Assembly (NCBI RefSeq): GCF_042684865.1
Contig: NZ_JBHUML010000002.1
Span: forward strand, 1,612,001 to 1,676,000
Source: Salibacterium lacus
Lineage (GTDB): Bacteria; Bacillota; Bacilli; Bacillales; Marinococcaceae
DNA length: 64,000 bases
Direction: 5' to 3'
Shown here: piece by piece, positions 34,927-43,345 of the stretch
Layout of the letters: the number at the start of each line of letters is the position of its first letter
How positions within the stretch are numbered: the stretch's first letter is position 1
Position numbers and translations under genes: made by a program
Notes under the pieces: model-generated
Databases searched by the model: none
Seen by the model: only the letters and a program-made list of their open reading frames with translations
What the model was told of the DNA's origin: nothing

Positions 34927-35820
34927 TCATTGCCGCTCAACTTGGTCTTTCAGAAAAGCATCGACGTCCTGGCGCTCCGGCATGCCGCCCTGGGCTCCCA
35001 TTTTCTGCACGGACAGAGCAGAAGCGGCGTTGGCCCAGCGGCAGGCATCTGCCAGTGGATACTGCCGAGTCAGTGCAGCCGCAAGCGCCCCGTTAAACGT
35101 GTCCCCCGCCCCTGTCGTATCCACCGGTTCCACCGGGTAGCCGGGGATATGCTTTTCCTTGTTGTCCTGGGTGAACAGCACACCGTCCGCCCCTTTTGTC
35201 ATAATACATCTCGAACGATAGATGGATGGATCGGCTTCATTCTGAAAAAGGTGCAGCAGCTCATGTTCATTCGGGGTAAAATAATCGACGTTATCCAGCA
35301 GCGCTTTCGGGAGATGCTGGACCGGTGCCGGGTTCAAAATAACAGTCGTATCGTGCCGAGCCGCCAGTTCTGCCGCTTTCGTGACGCTTTCCACCGGAAT
35401 TTCGAGCTGCAGCAGCAGGATGTCACTGTCAGCAATCACGTCTTCATGTGCTGCCACAACCTCCGGAGTAACCGCAAGATTGGCTCCGGGCACGACAATA
35501 ATGCGATTATCCTGCTCGGCTAAAATAATGGACGCTGTACCCGACGGCTCATCAGGGACCGGCTGCAGATCCCGGGCGGACACGCCCTGCTCCTTCATAT
35601 GCGTTGTTAACCGTCCGCCAAACACATCACTGCCCACGCGGCCGACAAAATGAACATCCGCCCCCAGTTTCGCAGCTGCCACAGCCTGATTCGCGCCCTT
35701 TCCTCCGGGAATAACGGAAAAATCTTCTCCAAGAATGGTCTCCCCCTGCTCCGGCATACGTTCCGTACTCGTCACAAGATCCATATTAATGCTTCCCACG
35801 ACTGTAATTTTTTCCGGCAT
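34927..35820 (-). CDS. rbsK: Ribokinase (PfkB family)
   Basis: The 297-residue kinase begins MPEKITVVGSINMDLVTS, contains GGKGANQAVAAAKLGA, and has the catalytic DTTGAGDTFNGALA near the C-terminus (Asp as base). It converts ribose to ribose 5-phosphate in the cytoplasm. The ATG at 35820 is preceded by GAGGTGAT. It stands alone, with terminators at both ends and no ribose transporter or RbsR in the window. Confidence 0.93.
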   Translation of the reverse strand: MPEKITVVGSINMDLVTSTERMPEQGETILGEDFSVIPGGKGANQAVAAAKLGADVHFVGRVGSDVFGGRLTTHMKEQGVSARDLQPVPDEPSGTASIILAEQDNRIIVVPGANLAVTPEVVAAHEDVIADSDILLLQLEIPVESVTKAAELAARHDTTVILNPAPVQHLPKALLDNVDYFTPNEHELLHLFQNEADPSIYRSRCIMTKGADGVLFTQDNKEKHIPGYPVEPVDTTGAGDTFNGALAAALTRQYPLADACRWANAASALSVQKMGAQGGMPERQDVDAFLKDQVERQ

Positions 35821-35862
35821 GCCTATCACCTCTGGATTATTATTGCTTTCTTCTATTGAAAT

Positions 35863-35895
35863 AAAAAGGAGCCTCTCTGTGAGAAAGGGCTCCTC
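35863..35895 (-). terminator. Terminator of the SLH-CAP gene
   Basis: GGAGCC / GGCTCC stem with a 14-nt loop that contains a few further pairs, followed by TTTTTAT on the minus strand. Confidence 0.75.
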
Positions 35896-35926
35896 TTACC
35901 GGAAGATGCCGCTTCGTGGCACGCTT

Positions 35927-37426
35927 TTATTCCGGGGTGTAGAAATTCTGGGTGTAATACGGCTGCTTTCGTATTTCGTCGAAAGCCACACCGACACCGA
36001 GACGCCCGTACTTACCGAGCAGTGCTTCGCGGTGTCCTGTATCAGAATTCATCCAGCTTTGATGCGCCTTGATAGGACTGACCTGGCCGTAGGCAATATT
36101 CTCCGCTGCATTTCTGTACTCGATGCCGTCTCCGGACATCCGGTCAAACGGATCTTCCCCGTCCTGATTTTCATGGGAGAAAAAGTGGTTCGAAGCCATA
36201 TCAACACTGTGAGATCTTGCTGTCGAAGCCGCCTCTGCGTCCCATGTCAAAATACCTCTGCTGTAGCGCTGGCGCTGGGCATTGGCCAGATGAAAAGCAA
36301 GGCGCTCATAACTCTCCTTTAAACTCTGGTCCGGCTCGGCATAATATTTCCGAAACCCTTCTTCCACCTGGCTGTCGATAACGAGTACCGCTGTAATCCG
36401 GTGATCGCGGTGTTTATCGTAGAAAAAGGTTTCATACTGCCCATCTTCTTTATACGTTCCTGCTTCCTTGGTATCTATACTAAAGCGGGCACCGCCTTTT
36501 TGAATATGGGAGAGCGGATCCCCGTAAGCATCGATCACGTCCGGCTTCGTGTCATCCATTTCGATATTACGCGCGCCCTGCCATGTATCCTGGTTCGAAT
36601 AGGCAGCCACCACTTCGTTATTTTGAACACCAAACTGTACGTACTCATTATAGCGGGTGTGATACAGATACCAGTCAAATCCGTAGCGGCTCTCAAGCAC
36701 TGCCTTTTCCTGCCCGAGTTCTGCTTTCATCGACTCCTTGGAGTCTCCCAGCGCAATGCCCCGAAAGTGCCAGACCTGTTCTTCACTGTCCACACCTGAA
36801 GAAGGCATGTGAACCTCATCCACCCGGAACTCCTCACTTAATGCCCGGGATAAAAAGACAGAAAACTGAGCTCTTGTTGTGTCTTCTCCGGGACCGAAGC
36901 TGCCATCTTCACGGCCGCTTGTTATCCGCTTTGCTCCCAGCGTTTCAATGGCGTCAGCTGCCCAGAAATCTTCGGACACATCGGAAAACATTTGTTCCAT
37001 GCTTCCTTCAAGCCCAAACGCGTTCGATAGAACAACAGCCATTTCAGCCCTTGTCAACGAATCGTCCGGCTCAAATGTATTGCCGCTTCCGGTCATAATG
37101 CCTGCTTTGGCGACTGCTGCTATATAAGGGTACATCGCAGCCCCTTGTTCAACATCCTGGAAATCAGAATCACCTTCTTCCACCAGCTCCAGATCAAGCG
37201 CTTCCGTGAGCATTTTCGCGGTCTGAGCGCGGCTTACGTCTTCCTGAGGCTGGAAGGATCCATCTTCATATCCAGTTATAATACCCTGATCCGCAATATA
37301 TTCGACCTCTTCTGATGCCCAGTAGGTTTCATTCACATCGTCAAATGTTTCTTCAGCAGAAATTGAAAATGAAGAAAAAGCCAGCACACAGGCTGCGGTG
37401 ATAGATACATAGGTTTTTGGTTTCAT
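35927..37426 (-). CDS. Secreted SLH-anchored CAP-domain protein
   Basis: The 499-residue protein has a signal peptide (to about ISAEE). Three SLH repeats follow (about 28-78, 87-140, 147-197) with VSRAQTAKML, LTRAEMAVVL and TTRAQFSVFL. Next is a CAP-associated N-terminal domain (about 220-355: RGIALGDSKESMKAELG) and a CAP/SCP domain (about 370-497: HSVDMASNHFFSH, ENIAYG, SWMNSDTGHREALL). CAP proteins in bacilli are secreted, and their substrates are mostly unknown. SLH repeats place it on the wall polymer. It ends at the terminator at 35863-35895. Confidence 0.9.
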   Translation of the reverse strand: MKPKTYVSITAACVLAFSSFSISAEETFDDVNETYWASEEVEYIADQGIITGYEDGSFQPQEDVSRAQTAKMLTEALDLELVEEGDSDFQDVEQGAAMYPYIAAVAKAGIMTGSGNTFEPDDSLTRAEMAVVLSNAFGLEGSMEQMFSDVSEDFWAADAIETLGAKRITSGREDGSFGPGEDTTRAQFSVFLSRALSEEFRVDEVHMPSSGVDSEEQVWHFRGIALGDSKESMKAELGQEKAVLESRYGFDWYLYHTRYNEYVQFGVQNNEVVAAYSNQDTWQGARNIEMDDTKPDVIDAYGDPLSHIQKGGARFSIDTKEAGTYKEDGQYETFFYDKHRDHRITAVLVIDSQVEEGFRKYYAEPDQSLKESYERLAFHLANAQRQRYSRGILTWDAEAASTARSHSVDMASNHFFSHENQDGEDPFDRMSGDGIEYRNAAENIAYGQVSPIKAHQSWMNSDTGHREALLGKYGRLGVGVAFDEIRKQPYYTQNFYTPE

Positions 37427-37567
37427 TTGTATTCCTCCGTTTCCCCGCTTACAAGATATCTTCTACTCCTCTATCTTAGTTATGTAATATTACCTTCATT
37501 TTACCATTAATAAACAGGAAATGTAGGGTGATTTCTCGTATTTTCCTCATTATTTATTGAAACTGGG

Positions 37568-37595
37568 TTGACTTTTCAGATATTTGGTTTAAAAT
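37568..37595 (+). promoter_or_regulatory. Putative sigma-A promoter of the GbsR-like operon
   Basis: TTGACT, a 16-bp spacer and TAAAAT precede the regulator gene by about 60 bases. Downstream are two AACAAAC direct repeats (37611-37617 and 37629-37635, 18 bp apart) that could be an autoregulatory operator. The operator idea is inference. Confidence 0.5.
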
Positions 37596-37653
37596 TAATT
37601 ATACAAATTGAACAAACTAAATATATTAAACAAACGATAAAAGGTGGGTTATC

Positions 37654-38214
37654 ATGTCTTCCGAATGGGATAAGCTCGAAGAAACACGTGATGTGATGGA
37701 GAGCGCCATCGCCCAGTCAATGGTTATTTACGGCGTCACCCCCTCTGTCGGCCGCATTTACGGAGTGTTGTATTTTGCCGGCGAACCGATGTCGATCGAT
37801 GAAATCAAAGTACAGGTGGCCATGAGTAAAGCATCTGTCAGCAACGGGCTCCGCGAGCTGCAGGAAACAGAAATGGTAACCAAAGTATGGAAAAAAGGAG
37901 AACGGAAAGATCATTTCATCGCTGAGAAAGATTTTCTGCGGAATTTCATTAATTATTTTGTGAAAAAGATTCGGCAGGAGCGCAATCTATTGATGAAAGC
38001 CGCTGAACAGACAAAACCGGCTCTCCAGGAAATGGCGGAAAAAACCGATGATGAAACGGTACGGGAAACAGCCCGCCGAGACCTGGAACTGATACAGGAA
38101 GCTCAGAATTATCTGGACTGGACCACCCGTTTTGCCAACACCCTTGAGTCCAGAGAAATGCTGGAATATATTCCGCCGACAAAAAAAGAAATAAAGGAGT
38201 TCCACAATGAATAA
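37654..38214 (+). CDS. GbsR/MarR-family transcriptional regulator
   Basis: The 186-residue protein starts with the GbsR-type winged-helix domain (SMVIYGVTPSVGRIYGVLYFAGEPMSIDEI, then KASVSNGLRELQE, KKGERKDHF). It ends in a helical dimerisation region with aromatic residues, including LDWTTRFANTLE. B. subtilis GbsR and OpuR sense choline and control glycine betaine synthesis or uptake. It overlaps the downstream hydrolase by eight bases. It is a paralogue of the gene at 63168. Confidence 0.88.
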   Translation: MSSEWDKLEETRDVMESAIAQSMVIYGVTPSVGRIYGVLYFAGEPMSIDEIKVQVAMSKASVSNGLRELQETEMVTKVWKKGERKDHFIAEKDFLRNFINYFVKKIRQERNLLMKAAEQTKPALQEMAEKTDDETVRETARRDLELIQEAQNYLDWTTRFANTLESREMLEYIPPTKKEIKEFHNE

Positions 38215-38881
38215 ACAACAGACCGCTTTAGTACTCATCGATCTTCAAAAGGAAAGCAACTTCGGCTTAATTCAGATGGACGACGTCATTGCTAACACTC
38301 AAACCCTGATTGATGCCTGCCGCCGGGAGAATATTCCGATCATTTATACCCGGCAGATTAACCGGAGTGATCAGGCCGGGCTTTCTAAAGATGAACCGTT
38401 GAAAGAAGACGATACACCGTATTATTACGCCTCCCACACCGAAAACATCGAAATTTTTGACGAAATTGCGCCGGAGAACAGCGATATCGTCATCGACAAA
38501 TACCGCTGGAGTGCCTTTTATGAAACGAGCCTGGATCTCATGCTGAAAAGTCTTGGGGTTGAAGATCTTATTATAGGGGGTGTCGTAACAGATGGCTGTT
38601 TGATGACGTCCGTGTTTGACGCTTATTTCAGAGATTATCATGTTCATCTCGTCAAAGACATTTGTACTTCTTCCAATGAAGGATCTCATATGGCGGCTAT
38701 GATGATTATGGCCAACTGGGTATATAACCTGGAAGTCTATGAAACCAAAGAGCTTATCAAACGGTTTAACAATGAATCGTATCAACACTGGAGCTGCGAC
38801 CGTCCGGATTCCCTTCCGTTCACACCGGAAACGATGCGCGAATCCTATCAGCAGCTGCAACCACGAAAGGAAGTGCAATAA
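38207..38881 (+). CDS. Isochorismatase-type cysteine hydrolase
   Basis: The 224-residue protein has the family triad: D12 (LVLIDLQKES), K98 (VIDKYRWSAF) and C131 (GGVVTDGCLMTSV, with the cis-peptide VT before it). Members cleave amides such as nicotinamide, N-carbamoylsarcosine or carnitinamide, or vinyl ethers. Here it lies between a GbsR-like regulator and a betaine-type binding lipoprotein, so an imported methylated-amine amide or related compound is a reasonable guess. The exact substrate cannot be read from sequence. Confidence 0.85.
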   Translation: MNKQQTALVLIDLQKESNFGLIQMDDVIANTQTLIDACRRENIPIIYTRQINRSDQAGLSKDEPLKEDDTPYYYASHTENIEIFDEIAPENSDIVIDKYRWSAFYETSLDLMLKSLGVEDLIIGGVVTDGCLMTSVFDAYFRDYHVHLVKDICTSSNEGSHMAAMMIMANWVYNLEVYETKELIKRFNNESYQHWSCDRPDSLPFTPETMRESYQQLQPRKEVQ

Positions 38882-38882
38882 C

Positions 38883-39815
38883 ATGAAGAAAGTATTACGA
38901 TTTTTAACTCCGGCAGTTCTGGCAGCACTCACGGCCTGCGGCGGAGGCGGTGAAGAAGCTTCCGAGAGCGGAAGTTCCAGTAACGAAGGACAGTCCGAAC
39001 AATCAGAACAGGAAAGCAGCAATGATAAAGGGGAAACCATCACCTTCGGAAAAACATCCTGGACCAGCACAGCAGCGCCAACCCAGATTGCAAAACAGCT
39101 GCTGGAGGAAGCAGGATATAACGTAGAAATCGAACTCCTCGATCAGCCGGTAATCTGGGAAGGCATGCAGTCCGAAGAAATTGATTTCTTTATGGACGCC
39201 TGGCTCCCGTACACCGAAGAGCAGCTTTGGAGTGAATACAAGAGTGATCTTCAGAAAGTATCCACCAGTTACGAACAAGTACCAACCGGCTGGGTGGTAC
39301 CGGAGTATGTAGAAGCAGAATCGATTGCGGATATTAAAGAAAATCCGGAGAAGTTCGGTGGTAAAATATACACAATCGGTGCCGGTGCCGGCATTGTTAA
39401 TACATCGGAAGAAGTCATGGCGGATTATAACCTCGAAGAAGCCGGATTTGAACTGCTGCCGTCCAGTGAAACAGCGATGATCAGCGAGTTAAAGTCAAAA
39501 ATCAGCAATGAAGAACCCGTCATTATCACCGGCTGGCGCCCGCACTCCATGTTTGTTGATTATGATTTGAAGTTCCTTGAAGAACCGAAAGAAAACTTCA
39601 AATATGACAACGTATATGTGCTTTCTTATAAAGGCGTTCAGGACAAATACCCGGAAGCATATGAGATTCTGTCCAACTGGAGTATCAGTGTCGAGGACCT
39701 GGAACAGATGATGTATGAATACGCCCAAAATGATGTTCCGTTTGAAGAACTTGCTGCAGACTGGATCGAAGAAAACCCTGATAAAGTAGACGCCATGATG
39801 GAAGGACAGGAATAA
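38883..39815 (+). CDS. Glycine-betaine/choline-type ABC substrate-binding lipoprotein (orphan)
   Basis: The 310-residue OpuAC/ProX-family protein has a lipobox (LAALTAC), an acidic Ser/Glu linker and the binding domain. Its lobe order begins with TITFGKTSWTSTAAPTQIAK and later has IYTIGAGAGIVNTSEE and VIITGWRPHSMF. This order is reversed relative to the OpuAC at 59701. Tryptophans in these segments could form the aromatic cage for a quaternary amine. It is the third gene of the operon and has no permease or ATPase beside it, so it may share OpuAA-AB or another system. It starts one base after the hydrolase stop. Confidence 0.87.
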   Translation: MKKVLRFLTPAVLAALTACGGGGEEASESGSSSNEGQSEQSEQESSNDKGETITFGKTSWTSTAAPTQIAKQLLEEAGYNVEIELLDQPVIWEGMQSEEIDFFMDAWLPYTEEQLWSEYKSDLQKVSTSYEQVPTGWVVPEYVEAESIADIKENPEKFGGKIYTIGAGAGIVNTSEEVMADYNLEEAGFELLPSSETAMISELKSKISNEEPVIITGWRPHSMFVDYDLKFLEEPKENFKYDNVYVLSYKGVQDKYPEAYEILSNWSISVEDLEQMMYEYAQNDVPFEELAADWIEENPDKVDAMMEGQE

Positions 39816-39851
39816 AAAGAGTCCGAAGCACAAGAGAATAATGATGAATCT

Positions 39852-39897
39852 AAAAAAGGTTCCGATTATCCACAAAGGATAATCGGAACCTTTTTTG
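39852..39897 (+). terminator. Terminator of the hydrolase/binding protein operon
   Basis: A very strong 18-bp perfect stem (from AAAAGGTTCCGATTATCC) with a 5-nt loop ends in TTTTTT. Confidence 0.92.
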
Positions 39898-39956
39898 CGA
39901 ATCAGGTAGAAACGCAGCCGTTCTTCGTACTCCGGAGTACAGAACTGCAAATAGAA

Positions 39957-40006
39957 ACAAAAAAATCCCCATTCGGATGTTTAATCTTTCATCCGAACGG
40001 GGATTT
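39957..40006 (-). terminator. Terminator of the SLH-amidase gene
   Basis: AAATCCCCATTCGGAT pairs with ATCCGAACGGGGATTT (one mismatch), followed by T-rich sequence on the minus strand. Confidence 0.88.
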
Positions 40007-40015
40007 GCATGGCAG

Positions 40016-41677
40016 TTACCAACTGTAATAGTCGTCGATACCATTTACGACTGCCTGTGCCGCTTTGTTCTCATAGCCGGATTGTTTCATCCGGTTGGCG
40101 TCATGGGTGTTCGTGACAAAACCAAGTTCAATAAGTGTACTTGGCATCGTCGTATTACGGATGACGTAGAACCCGGTGTTTGAGACCCGGCGGTAATTCA
40201 TATCTGTTTCCCGAACGAGCCGGTCCTGGATGGACTGGGCAAGTTCACGGCTTTCTCTTGCTCTGTGGCTGCCGTCGTAAAATGTCTCGGCTCCGTTGGC
40301 AGAGGCCGTTGCCGCATTGGCGTGGATACTCACAAAGGAGTCCGCATCCGCGCGTTCAGCGATATTCACCCGGCCGCTCAAGCTGACGAAGGTATCATCG
40401 TCTCTCGTCATGACAACATTGACACCTTCATTTTCGAGTTTGGACTGCACACGGAGCGCCACATCAAGAACAATGTTCTTTTCGATAATACCGTTACCCT
40501 GGGCGCCTGGATCGTGATCGCCGTGACCCGCATCTATGACAATGGTTTTACCTGCCATGCCGCTCTCACCGGGTTCCCGTTCATCCAGGTAACCGCTGTG
40601 GGTGTAGGCCCAGTCACCGTTATACTTAATGAGGACCCAGCTTCCGTTGGTCTCTTCATAAATCTTCACGGTCTCGCCGCGGCTGAGACGGCCGAGCGAA
40701 TCATTGGATGCACTCGGGCCTTCCCGGACCATCAGGGTGGAGGCGGTGACTTTGCCTTCCAAAATAGGTTCGGCAGAGCTGTTTGTGTTGTCCTGGTCCG
40801 AATCCACCTCGTCCACATTGGTGACATAGTTCCCGTGAACATAGCCCTCACCACCGTGGCCGTCGATTTTCAGCCAGCTGCCGGTACGTTCATGTACATC
40901 AACGGTACTGCCGTCCTGAAGGGTGTACAGCACACCGTTTTCCGTTCCGGGACCGCTCCGGACATTCAGCGGCGTATCGGCATCAACAACACCTTCATAG
41001 AGTACGCGGCTGTCCGTTTCTTCCTGAGGCTGTTCCTGACTGCCATCGTTTCCATCTTGAATATCCCCATTCATCGCTCTGGCGATGTAGGCGGAAAACT
41101 CAGCCCGTGTTGCAGCTTCATTGGGATTGAACTGTCCTGAATCTTCTATGATATCTTGATCAACGAGGGTTTTTATGTACCCTTTTGCCCAGAAATCATT
41201 ATCTATATCTTCATAATCAACCGATCCTGCTGCATTTTCGGCATCCTCACCAAAAAACGCACGGGCGGTTACTGCTGCGACTTGTGCTTTCTCAATATTG
41301 CCACCTGGATTGAAGTGTCCGTTACTGCCTTGAAAAATATCGAGCTGTGCTGCTCTTTCGATGCTGTCATAAGCCCAGTAACCAGCGTCTACATCTGAAA
41401 ATGACGGGGAACCGGCGTACGGTGCCTGCTCATTCAGTGCGTTGGTTATCATAATCGAAGCCTGTGCCCTTGTCAGAGATTCATTCGGCCGGAAGGTTCC
41501 GCTGGCATCACCGGTTGCTACCCCTTCTTCTGCCAGATACTCAATTTCATCCGCCGCCCAGTGACCGGACCCGACGTCGGAATACCGATCGACTGCTTCC
41601 GCTGTGTTTCCACCTGCTACCGGCAGAACAGTCAGAATCAAGGCAGACGCAAGCCCTGCTAATATATTATTTTTCAA
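40016..41677 (-). CDS. SLH-anchored N-acetylmuramoyl-L-alanine amidase with two SH3 domains
   Basis: The protein of about 553 residues has a signal peptide (starting MKNNILAGLASALIL), three SLH repeats (about 30-205), two bacterial SH3 domains (LNVRSGPGTENGVL; LMVREGPSASNDSL) and a C-terminal Amidase_3 domain. The zinc ligands lie in VIDAGHGDHDPGA, the following GIIEKN and VSIHANA. It cleaves the bond between MurNAc and L-Ala in peptidoglycan. I place the start at TTG 41677, preceded by AGGAGG; the upstream ATG at 41710 would add a basic leader containing that ribosome site. Confidence 0.9.
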   Translation of the reverse strand: MKNNILAGLASALILTVLPVAGGNTAEAVDRYSDVGSGHWAADEIEYLAEEGVATGDASGTFRPNESLTRAQASIMITNALNEQAPYAGSPSFSDVDAGYWAYDSIERAAQLDIFQGSNGHFNPGGNIEKAQVAAVTARAFFGEDAENAAGSVDYEDIDNDFWAKGYIKTLVDQDIIEDSGQFNPNEAATRAEFSAYIARAMNGDIQDGNDGSQEQPQEETDSRVLYEGVVDADTPLNVRSGPGTENGVLYTLQDGSTVDVHERTGSWLKIDGHGGEGYVHGNYVTNVDEVDSDQDNTNSSAEPILEGKVTASTLMVREGPSASNDSLGRLSRGETVKIYEETNGSWVLIKYNGDWAYTHSGYLDEREPGESGMAGKTIVIDAGHGDHDPGAQGNGIIEKNIVLDVALRVQSKLENEGVNVVMTRDDDTFVSLSGRVNIAERADADSFVSIHANAATASANGAETFYDGSHRARESRELAQSIQDRLVRETDMNYRRVSNTGFYVIRNTTMPSTLIELGFVTNTHDANRMKQSGYENKAAQAVVNGIDDYYSW

Positions 41678-42075
41678 AGACCTGTTCCTCCTCTCTGTTG
41701 TTTTCCCCATTGCTGTGATTGTTGTACTTCGTCCAGGGAATGCCTTTGAATGGTGAAGTACTTGTTTTCATGAAAAAGTTCCAGACATATGAAGAGTCCG
41801 GCATCTTTATCCAACCCGTTCCTTCTGCTCCATAGAATATCATGACTTCACCCCGGAGACTAGCAGATTTCACGAAAAGATAGAAAATGGTAAAATACTA
41901 GCGTCTCAGGTTACACAACTGTTACAAATGTGATCTTACTGTAATGTACATGGTAATTTCTGTTCTTTTTTTTCTCCCGATTTTCATATAAAATAAAGAC
42001 GTTATGATTAACATAAATGACATCAGCGTTTGCTTCATGCGGACGCTCATACCTTGAAAATCAGGTGATATAAAC
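41678..42075. other. Divergent promoter region, amidase / TPR lipoprotein
   Basis: No gene is supported. There is a pair of TTACAn direct repeats 11 bp apart (41911-41916, 41922-41927), which resembles the spacing of PhoP boxes but does not match the consensus well. A CATATAAAAT stretch near 41985 could be a -10 for the downstream gene. Confidence 0.4.
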
Positions 42076-42903
42076 ATGAAAAAATATGTAATCAGCATGT
42101 TTGGCGCGTTGATCGTTTTGTCGGGATGCTCTACCTACGGCATGAACCAGCATCTGGCAGAGGAACAGCGGATCGACACCCAGCAGTACGCCTATGACGA
42201 TGAGAACTTTGTTTATGACACGGAAACGCTCCAGGAGCTCGCCGAACGTTTCCGGCTTGACGAGCTGTCGGAAAGCAACGTCAACAGTATTATGGAAGAA
42301 GAAATTGAAAACGGAAATTTTAATGAAATTATTATTTATCTGCGGGAACTTCAGGCTGAAGAGGAAGAGGAGGCCGCTGCTTATTCCCAGCGCTATACCG
42401 AAGCCCTTCAGGCCCACATTGAGCAGAATGATGACCCCGCCACGGCTCTCGTGGAAGACACTGCGTCATTACTGCAGCAGCAGTATGAGCTGAATCCCGA
42501 AAGTGAAGAGAATCTGATTGATTATGCCAACGTACTGATTGAATCCGGGTATAATGTGGATAAAGGAACGCAGCTTCTATTTGACCTGGAACAGCAGATG
42601 GAAGAAAACAATGAACAACCCGGACGGGACCTGCTGCTTGCGCTGGCGAAGGCTTACCGTGCTGCCGGTGATTATCAGGAAAGTCTGCAGCGGTATGAAA
42701 CGTTGACCGCTCTCGATTCCGAAAATCCCACCCATTATTACCGGATGAGCCAGGTGTATGCGGAGATGGGAGACACGCAGGGCGAACAGGAAGCTGTCAC
42801 CCGCGCCTTTGAGCCTACCTCCGAATTTCTTAATAACTACGGCGACGACTCCTATCAGCTTTACAAAAACTATCTCGACTCCTCCATCGAAGGGGAATCG
42901 TAA
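42076..42903 (+). CDS. Lipoprotein with TPR-like repeats
   Basis: The 275-residue acidic protein has a type II signal peptide with lipobox LIVLSGC. The C-terminal half is helical with TPR-like pairs (LLLALAKAYRAAGDYQESLQRYETL, NPTHYYRMSQVYAEMGD). The middle is rich in E/Q coiled coil. It should sit on the outer face of the membrane. The function is unknown; TPR lipoproteins commonly scaffold envelope enzymes. It is monocistronic between the amidase and a strong terminator. Confidence 0.8.
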   Translation: MKKYVISMFGALIVLSGCSTYGMNQHLAEEQRIDTQQYAYDDENFVYDTETLQELAERFRLDELSESNVNSIMEEEIENGNFNEIIIYLRELQAEEEEEAAAYSQRYTEALQAHIEQNDDPATALVEDTASLLQQQYELNPESEENLIDYANVLIESGYNVDKGTQLLFDLEQQMEENNEQPGRDLLLALAKAYRAAGDYQESLQRYETLTALDSENPTHYYRMSQVYAEMGDTQGEQEAVTRAFEPTSEFLNNYGDDSYQLYKNYLDSSIEGES

Positions 42904-42936
42904 CAACACGGCACCAGCAGTCTCTGATGAGTAAAA

Positions 42937-42977
42937 AAGCTTCCGGTTATCGAATGTGATAACCGGGAGCTTGTTTT
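42937..42977 (+). terminator. Terminator of the TPR lipoprotein gene
   Basis: AAGCTTCCGGTTATC pairs with GATAACCGGGAGCTT (one G-T-type mismatch), 6-nt loop, followed by GTTTTAT. Confidence 0.85.
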
Positions 42978-43250
42978 ATGGAAAAATTCATCGTCCATCA
43001 GCTGTGAAGCGGTGTTCCATGGACACTAGGGCATTGAATCCAGTCGGTAGTGGCTGCCGGCGGCCGGGGCGGAGCCACTATTTTCTTTGCGATAGACTCA
43101 TAGTGTCCAGAGAACCCGACTCCGTGGACACTACGGGCTCTACTCCCCCCTCCCAATGTCCACAAGCTCCTCTCTCAAGCTTTTTGAAGGATCGTGATCA
43201 GCTGCATCTCCCTTTCAATATGCCGGTGTGATAGGGGATCATACAGCATA

Positions 43251-43307
43251 AAAAAATCCGAACGATATCGAGCGCTTAAAGCAGCACTCCGAATAGTCGT
43301 TCGGATT
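43251..43307 (-). terminator. Terminator of the SLT-SLH gene
   Basis: AATCCGAACGA pairs with TCGTTCGGATT around an internal loop, followed by seven T on the minus strand. Confidence 0.78.
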
Positions 43308-43345
43308 GGTACCTGCCCTATTCTGCTGCCGCAGAACGGTTCTGT

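Larger units (their letters stand above)
42904..43345. other. Intergenic region with terminators and GGACAC motifs
   Basis: No ORF is supported. Besides the two terminators it contains three copies of the nonamer TGGACACTA/TAGTGTCCA in alternating orientation (43020-43028, 43101-43109, 43125-43133), a TGTCCACA at 43157, and a GC-rich hairpin with TAGTGGCT / AGCCACTA ends (43048-43080) followed by TTTT. Confidence 0.6.

Noticed and set aside
41911..41927. PhoP box upstream of the amidase gene
   Set aside because: Two TTACAn repeats at 11-bp spacing are suggestive, but the match to the TTAACA-type consensus is poor and only two copies exist.
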